Assembly: GCA_031370485.1 (NCBI GenBank)
Contig: JANMQK010000002.1
Location: forward strand, 1 to 10,637
Direction of reading: 5' to 3'
Length of the DNA: 10,637 nt
Source: JANMQK01 sp031370485
GTDB lineage: Bacteria > Acidobacteriota > Polarisedimenticolia > Gp22-AA2
The position numbers and the translations under genes are program-made. Position 1 is the first letter of the stretch, and every line of letters begins with the position of its first letter. Below, piece after piece: positions 6,777 through 10,637 of the stretch. The notes under the pieces are model-generated. The model was not told where the DNA came from and ran no database searches. It saw only the letters and a list, made by a program, of their open reading frames with translations.

Positions 6777-6983
6777 TCAGACCCCTTCAAAGGGGGTCTT
6801 CTCGGTATCGATGGTGCCGTGAAGAACGATCTGGTATTCGCCGGTTGACGGGTCGACCGACTCGACCCGAACGCGGGCGGAGGTCGAGCTGATCAGCATC
6901 TCGCCCAGCTTGCTGCGCAGCCCGGCCGCCGACGTCGGTGTCGTCTCGAGCAGCGGAAAATCATCCAGACGGAAACGGTTCAT
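6777..6983 (-). CDS. Small MNRFRL protein, first tandem copy (68 aa)
   Basis: A 68-residue paralogue of the gene at 6528-6731, about 55% identical along its length with no gaps. The start is the ATG at 6983, not an in-frame upstream start at 7013: the protein begins at the shared MNRFRL, and a perfect AAGGAGGTGA ribosome binding site lies four bases before the ATG. This is the best ribosome binding site in the cluster, so the product is probably abundant. The TGA of the preceding gene (6988-6990) lies inside that site, coupling the two genes. The C-terminus contains a GEYQIVLHG strand pair. No family is recognised. Small size, duplication and strong translation suggest a structural or assembly subunit (inference). 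Confidence 0.85.
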   Translation of the reverse strand: MNRFRLDDFPLLETTPTSAAGLRSKLGEMLISSTSARVRVESVDPSTGEYQIVLHGTIDTEKTPFEGV

Positions 6984-6987
6984 CCGG

Positions 6988-7422
6988 TCACCTCCTTGAA
7001 AACGTGCAGCCAACCGTGCGGCCGTACACCGATGACGGCCCGGCGGGCGCGTGTCGAGCGGCTTCCTTCTCCAGATCGCGCTCGATTTCGTCCACGAGGT
7101 CGTTCATCACGGAGGCTCCGATGGCTCCCGTCCTGGCCCGTTCCGGCTCGCCGGCCGAATGGGCGGCCCGGTCCAGGTCCGTGGGATCCGCCGGCAGCTC
7201 GAAATCGATCCGGGCAAGCAGCGCGTCCTGAGCCTCGGCGTCGTCACGCGCCATCTCTTCCAACGTCCGTGCCGCCGCCGCGGCCACCGGCGCTGGCGCC
7301 GGGCGTTCGGCGTCCGGAGAACGGGACGACAGGGGTGGCAGCGGAATCTTCAGCCGCTGTTTGCGAGGCCCCGCCACGGCGGGTCGCGGGGTGGCGGGAC
7401 GGGAGCGCTTCTCAGTGGCCAT
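6988..7422 (-). CDS. Small low-complexity protein with basic N-terminus and acidic C-terminal helices
   Basis: A 144-residue protein of unknown family. Residues 1-30 are rich in K, R and P; 31-50 are Pro/Ala-rich; 51-72 and 101-123 look like acidic amphipathic helices (the second includes NDLVDEIERDLEKE). No membrane segment or catalytic motif is seen. The ATG at 7422 has GGAGGAG seven bases upstream and overlaps the end of the preceding gene by 11 bases; longer in-frame starts upstream would run far into that gene and are rejected. Its stop lies inside the ribosome binding site of the next gene. A basic tail plus C-terminal helices could suit an adaptor between a nucleoid- or ATPase-bound factor and a cargo, but that is only inference. 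Confidence 0.72.
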   Translation of the reverse strand: MATEKRSRPATPRPAVAGPRKQRLKIPLPPLSSRSPDAERPAPAPVAAAAARTLEEMARDDAEAQDALLARIDFELPADPTDLDRAAHSAGEPERARTGAIGASVMNDLVDEIERDLEKEAARHAPAGPSSVYGRTVGCTFSRR

Positions 7423-8278
7423 CGCTGCTCCTCCGGCGCGGCGCGTCCTCGAAGCCGAATGGCGCCCGCTCGTAATTCCGCGGCGCCCGGAGTCCGGGGC
7501 CGCGGGAAGTCTCCTCCCGGAAGGGGAGTGTGCCGATTCCCTCGACAGGGGTCCCGAAACCCCAGAAGGATCCGGTGACCACGGCCGCGCCTGGCCTCGC
7601 CTGGGGACGAGGCGCGCCGGTGTCGTCCGGGACCGCCACATCATTAAAGGGCTCGGGCGCCGCCATTGGACCAGGCGCCGCCACCAGCACGGCACGCGCC
7701 GTCGGGTCGGGCGCGATTTCGGATTCAGGCGTGATTCCGGAAGCGGCGGCCGGATCGGCGGGGGGCGACGCCGCGACGGCTGGGTCCTGTTCGTCGTCGA
7801 ACGGGATCATTAAGGGATCCGGGTCGAGGATCTCCTCCGCGACCGAGAACCGCGAGGGGTTCGGGGAGCCGCCCTTCGCGGCCAGCCCCATGAAGGAGAC
7901 GAGGCTCGCGTCGTCGACAAAGGCGTCGAGGCTGTGGTCCGGCCATCCCGCGGTCTCGTCCGGGCTCGCAGGGGCATCGAGATCCTGCCTGGCCGTTGGG
8001 GTGGTGCTTGTCGTGCCCCGCTTGCCGCCGCGCGCGGCTTTCCGCGTCTTCGGGCGTTTCGGCGTTGCGACAGCGGGATCCGGCTCGGGTTCTTCGGTGA
8101 CCGGGGTCTCGACGGCCACGGCGATGATACGGCGCGCCAGGCTCGGGGGAATACCCCCCTCGTCCGATAGCCGATCCACTCCCGCCCGCGCGATGGCCTC
8201 GGTGGTGTCGAACCCGGTCCGCGCCAGCCGGTCGATGACGTCACGTCCGAAAAGCTGGATGAGAAGTGCGCTCAGCAT
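7412..8278 (-). CDS. Helix-hairpin-helix protein with long disordered Pro/Ala/Asp-rich tail
   Basis: A 288-residue protein. Residues about 8-56 form a compact helical unit (GRDVIDRLARTGFDTTEAIA, then GIPPSLARRIIAVA) resembling tandem helix-hairpin-helix motifs found in DNA-binding and DUF4332-like proteins. The rest is Pro/Ala/Asp-rich and probably disordered. It is broken by short hydrophobic-acidic islands (DAFVDDASLVSFMGLA, around 129-144; EEILDPDPLMIPFDDE, around 157-172), which look like binding peptides, and a basic patch (about 73-86). The ATG at 8278 overlaps the parA stop (ATGCTGA) and has AGGAGGTG eight bases upstream, so translation is coupled to the ATPase gene. ParA-type ATPases often sit next to a partner protein with disordered segments, so this is a candidate ParA partner or adaptor. 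I do not recognise a named family for the full protein. Confidence 0.78.
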   Translation of the reverse strand: MLSALLIQLFGRDVIDRLARTGFDTTEAIARAGVDRLSDEGGIPPSLARRIIAVAVETPVTEEPEPDPAVATPKRPKTRKAARGGKRGTTSTTPTARQDLDAPASPDETAGWPDHSLDAFVDDASLVSFMGLAAKGGSPNPSRFSVAEEILDPDPLMIPFDDEQDPAVAASPPADPAAASGITPESEIAPDPTARAVLVAAPGPMAAPEPFNDVAVPDDTGAPRPQARPGAAVVTGSFWGFGTPVEGIGTLPFREETSRGPGLRAPRNYERAPFGFEDAPRRRSSDGH

Positions 8279-9030
8279 TCCGACAACACCTCCTGCGCCA
8301 GCGCCATGTAGTCGGCGCTCCCCCGGGCGCCCGGGTCGTAATCGACGATCGGCAGGCCGTAGCTGGAGGCCTCCTTGAGCTTCACGTTCGTCCGGATCAC
8401 CGTCTGGAAAAGGGCATCGCCGAAATAACCGCCGAGATCCTTGAGGACTTCCTTGCAGAAGGCGGTCCGGCCGTCGTACATCGTCGCCAGGGCGCGCACG
8501 CGGGTCGGCTCCCCCCGCGCGCCCGGGATGCCCTGGAGGAACTCCAGGAGCTGGCTGACGCCGTACAGGGCGAAGAAGCCGGTGTCAACGGCGATGATCG
8601 TCTCGTCGGCGGCGCGCACCGCGTTCGCGGTCAGGATCCCTCCCGTCGGCGGGCAGTCGATCACGACGAAGGCGTACCGGCCCTGGACGTCGGTCAGGGC
8701 GCGGCGCAGGGTTTCCTCGCCGTGCGACAGCATGTTGAGGCGGTGCTCAGCGAGGAGCAGCCTCGGGCTCGAGGGCAGGAGGTCAAGCCCGTCGCCGATG
8801 CTTCGCACGACCTTGCCGATCTCCCCGCCGTTCGTGAGGGCGTCGTAAACGGTCGCCCCCTCGAAGTCGGGACGGCCGCGGCTGAGGCCGAGCGAGGCGT
8901 GCGCCTGGGGATCGAGGTCCACGATCAGGGTCTTCTGCCCGAGCCTCGCCAGGCATGCGCCAAGATTGATGGCGGTGGTGGTCTTGCCGGTCCCGCCCTT
9001 CTGGTTTGCGATTGCGAGTATTCGCGCCAC
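8272..9030 (-). CDS. parA: ParA/Soj-like partitioning ATPase
   Basis: A 252-residue deviant-Walker P-loop ATPase beginning MARILAIANQKGG. Seen: Walker A KGGTGKTT with the signature lysine (11-18), VDLDPQAH (37-44), Walker B FVVIDCPP (121-128), and the Soj-type C-terminal region TVIRTNVKLKEASSYG with an arginine (R213) where Soj binds DNA non-specifically. It lacks an N-terminal DNA-binding domain, as in Soj-type ParAs. Family members dimerise on ATP, coat the nucleoid and move or position a cargo through a partner that stimulates ATPase activity. I prefer GTG at 9030: it has GAGGGAG six bases upstream and gives the usual ParA start. A GTG at 9045 (five residues longer, 4-base GTGA overlap with the preceding gene) has no ribosome binding site but is possible. 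No parB is in the window, so chromosome partitioning is not assured. Confidence 0.92.
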   Translation of the reverse strand: MARILAIANQKGGTGKTTTAINLGACLARLGQKTLIVDLDPQAHASLGLSRGRPDFEGATVYDALTNGGEIGKVVRSIGDGLDLLPSSPRLLLAEHRLNMLSHGEETLRRALTDVQGRYAFVVIDCPPTGGILTANAVRAADETIIAVDTGFFALYGVSQLLEFLQGIPGARGEPTRVRALATMYDGRTAFCKEVLKDLGGYFGDALFQTVIRTNVKLKEASSYGLPIVDYDPGARGSADYMALAQEVLSEC

Positions 9031-9041
9031 GTCTTGCTCCC

Positions 9042-9965
9042 TCACCCGGCCGTGCGCACGGACGCCGCCCGGCGCTGTGCCATCTCGAGCATCAGCGAGC
9101 GCCCGATCCCTCGCAGGCAGGCGGCGGCCGGAGCGGCCGGCTGGTTCAACAGGATAGGCACGCGGGCCGCGACGGACGCGGGGATCCTCTGATCTTCCAG
9201 GACGTGCCCGAGATACCTCAGCGAAGCGGAGAGGAACTTCCGTGCGATCTGGTCCATGCGGCGGAAGATCTCGAGCCCCTCGACGGCGCTCGTGGCATGG
9301 TTGACCACGAGGTACACCCTCGCGGTCGCGTTGTTGCGCGCCACGTTCTTGATCACGGCGTAGGCGTCGGTCATGGCCGTCAGATCGGGTGTCGTCACGA
9401 CCAGGACGTTCGGGATCGCGTAAAGAAATGTCGTCGTCGCGCGGCCGATGCCGGCCCCGGTGTCGACCAGCACGAGTTCTGTCCCGTCTCGGACCGCTTC
9501 CATCGCCACCACCAGCCGGTAGAGACGCGACGGGTGCATGTCGGCCAGCTCTGGAAGCCCGGAGCCGCCTGCGGCGAGACGCACGCCGGTCGGGCCGGTC
9601 TCGGCGATTTCTTCGAGGGGGGCGCCCCTCTCGACGACGTCCAAAAGTGTCTTGGACGGCCGCATGCCCAGAAGCAGGTGGAGGTTCGCCAGGCCCATGT
9701 CGGCGTCGACCGTGATGGTCCGCACGTTGCCGGCCGTGAGGTGCACCGCCAGGTTAGACGTCAGCACCGACTTGCCGGTGCCTCCCTTGCCGCTCGTCAC
9801 GCAGACAAGGGTCGGGCGCGGGTCACCGGGCTGACGCGGGTCGCGGGACTGGCGCGCGCCGGGATCACCCGCAGCGGATGAGCCGCGGCCGAAGGCCAGA
9901 CCGGGCGATCCTGCCACCGCGCCCCCGAGGTCGCCCAGGCCGCGTCCGAGCCGGCGGGGTTTCAC
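9042..9965 (-). CDS. FlhG/MinD-like ATPase with ParB-like N-terminal LGRGL peptide
   Basis: A 307-residue MinD/ParA-family ATPase. Seen: a disordered N-terminal extension (1-50) beginning MKPRRLGRGLGDL; Walker A SGKGGTGKS (58-66) with the signature lysine K60; VDADMGLANLHLLLG (86-100); LVDTGAGIG (166-174); TTPDLTAMTDAYAVIK (191-206); a short C-terminal helix that might bind membrane. The DADMGLAN and TDAYAVIK motifs are those of FlhG/YlxH, which control flagellar number and placement. No flagellar gene is visible, and the FlhG N-terminal DQA motif that activates FlhF is absent. Instead it carries LGRGL, like the ParB N-terminus that stimulates ParA. The start is GTG at 9965, a 4-base GTGA overlap with the upstream gene, with GGGGAA upstream. 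Soj-like parA follows directly, so the two ATPases are probably made together. The symbol flhG is withheld because function is uncertain. Confidence 0.88.
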   Translation of the reverse strand: MKPRRLGRGLGDLGGAVAGSPGLAFGRGSSAAGDPGARQSRDPRQPGDPRPTLVCVTSGKGGTGKSVLTSNLAVHLTAGNVRTITVDADMGLANLHLLLGMRPSKTLLDVVERGAPLEEIAETGPTGVRLAAGGSGLPELADMHPSRLYRLVVAMEAVRDGTELVLVDTGAGIGRATTTFLYAIPNVLVVTTPDLTAMTDAYAVIKNVARNNATARVYLVVNHATSAVEGLEIFRRMDQIARKFLSASLRYLGHVLEDQRIPASVAARVPILLNQPAAPAAACLRGIGRSLMLEMAQRRAASVRTAG

Positions 9966-10637
9966 GAAGTTCCCCGGTCGTGCTTGCGGCGCTGCGAGTC
10001 GAACCGTTCGAACTCGGCAATCTCCTCGGCGGTGAGAGGCTCGATCGGCATGGCCAAGTCGGCCGGCGTCACCGGGGGGAGGTTGTCGAGGGGACCGAAC
10101 TCCGTCATCTCAGGCGCCGGGACGGGGGAATCGGCAAAGATATCGACAGTTTCCGGCGCATCGTCTCCCGCCTCGTCATCCCAGGGGAAAACCGGGAGGG
10201 GCTCGTCGTCCTGGTCGCGGGTCGGTTCGGAGGGACCCGACTGGCTCTCTCCGGCAGGGCGTTCCCGCGAGCGCTTCTCGCTGGGCCTGTCGTAAGGCCG
10301 CTCGCGGATCCGCTCGCGGAAAGTTTCCCCGGGCCGGCCGCGGAACCCTTCCTCCGATCGCTCCCAGGCCGCATCGCGGCGCGCCGCCTCGATCACCGGC
10401 TGCGCCGGGAGGGTCGCGGCGGCCGCGGTCGCGGGGCCCGGGGTCGCCGCGGGCTCGAGGCCGAAAAGCGGTAGCGCCGGTTCGATCAGGAGCGAAACCT
10501 CGATGCGCGATTCAAGCCGCCGCACGATGGAGGGCGTGATCGGGACGCCCAGCAGCGCCAGCCGCTGCAGGAACCGGTAGGAGAAGGACGGCGCGAGCAG
10601 GATGCAGCGGATCTTGAGGTCGCCGTTGCCGCCCGCC
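9962..10637 (-). CDS. Mostly disordered protein, 5'-truncated at the window edge
   Basis: The frame is open from the right edge (first whole codon 10636-10634), giving at least 224 residues. The start lies outside; a GTG at 10525 is possible but would cut into an apparent folded segment, so I treat the gene as truncated. Visible residues 1-60 (with DLKIRCILLAPSFSYRFLQR) read like a strand and helix at the end of a folded domain, weakly similar to the end of NucS/PD-(D/E)xK-type nuclease cores; I cannot confirm this. Then come a Pro/Ala-rich linker, an RE/RP-rich tract (RERIRERPYDRPSEKRSRER, with an 11-base DNA direct repeat at 10298-10320), an acidic tract, and a C-terminal helix (LTAEEIAEFERFDSQ). 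It overlaps the FlhG-like gene by 4 bases. Function unknown. Confidence 0.7.
   Translation of the reverse strand, partial: AGGNGDLKIRCILLAPSFSYRFLQRLALLGVPITPSIVRRLESRIEVSLLIEPALPLFGLEPAATPGPATAAAATLPAQPVIEAARRDAAWERSEEGFRGRPGETFRERIRERPYDRPSEKRSRERPAGESQSGPSEPTRDQDDEPLPVFPWDDEAGDDAPETVDIFADSPVPAPEMTEFGPLDNLPPVTPADLAMPIEPLTAEEIAEFERFDSQRRKHDRGTS

Noticed and set aside
6988..7695. Longer 235-residue version of the small low-complexity protein
   Set aside because: It would overlap the HhH gene by over 280 bases; the ATG at 7422 has GGAGGAG at good spacing.
8266..9881. Long plus-strand open frames (308 and 291 codons) opposite the two ATPase genes
   Set aside because: The minus-strand proteins carry complete Walker motifs and good ribosome binding sites; the plus-strand frames have none.
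9042..9965. Calling this gene flhG and the cluster a flagellar locus
   Set aside because: The ATPase motifs are FlhG-like, but there is no FlhF, no flagellar or chemotaxis gene and no N-terminal DQA motif in the window.

Overview
The window is GC-rich bacterial chromosomal DNA with almost no non-coding sequence. It suggests a free-living, probably Gram-negative soil, sediment or groundwater lineage. The tandem DUF507 genes, selB, tatA and a soj-like parA next to an FlhG/MinD-like ATPase fit Acidobacteriota, the former Deltaproteobacteria or neighbouring uncultured phyla. That placement is an inference; no rRNA or other taxonomic marker is present.

The left half (1-5482) is a plus-strand series of housekeeping or conserved genes: the 3' part of an RpoD-family sigma factor (ends 710) with a terminator-like hairpin after it; a candidate promoter (805-834) driving two tandem DUF507 genes (875-1153, 1164-1448) and selB (1491-3431); then a near-consensus promoter (3428-3456) overlapping the selB stop codon and driving tatA (3476-3655), followed by a large two-domain ChaN/Tiki-superfamily protein (3743-5482).

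The right half (5506-10637) is one tightly packed minus-strand cluster that meets the plus-strand genes tail to tail with a 23-nt gap. In transcription order (right to left) it holds: a 5'-truncated, mostly disordered protein; an FlhG/MinD-like ATPase whose N-terminus carries a ParB-like LGRGL peptide; a Soj/ParA-like ATPase; a helix-hairpin-helix protein with a long disordered tail; a small basic/acidic protein; two tandem 67-68-residue paralogues starting MNRFRL; and a 332-residue protein with an HxxEH motif in a region resembling the N-terminal domain of cyanophycin synthetase, followed by a winged-helix-like tail. The first five genes are linked by 4-11-nt overlaps or by a stop codon inside the next ribosome binding site, which suggests co-translation.

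The minus-strand cluster is the part that may be undescribed. My reading is a ParA/MinD-type positioning or segregation module whose cargo is unknown. The low-complexity adaptors, the duplicated small proteins and the HxxEH protein are candidate partners or cargo. No ParB, flagellar, pilus or carboxysome gene is visible, so the cargo cannot be named from this window.
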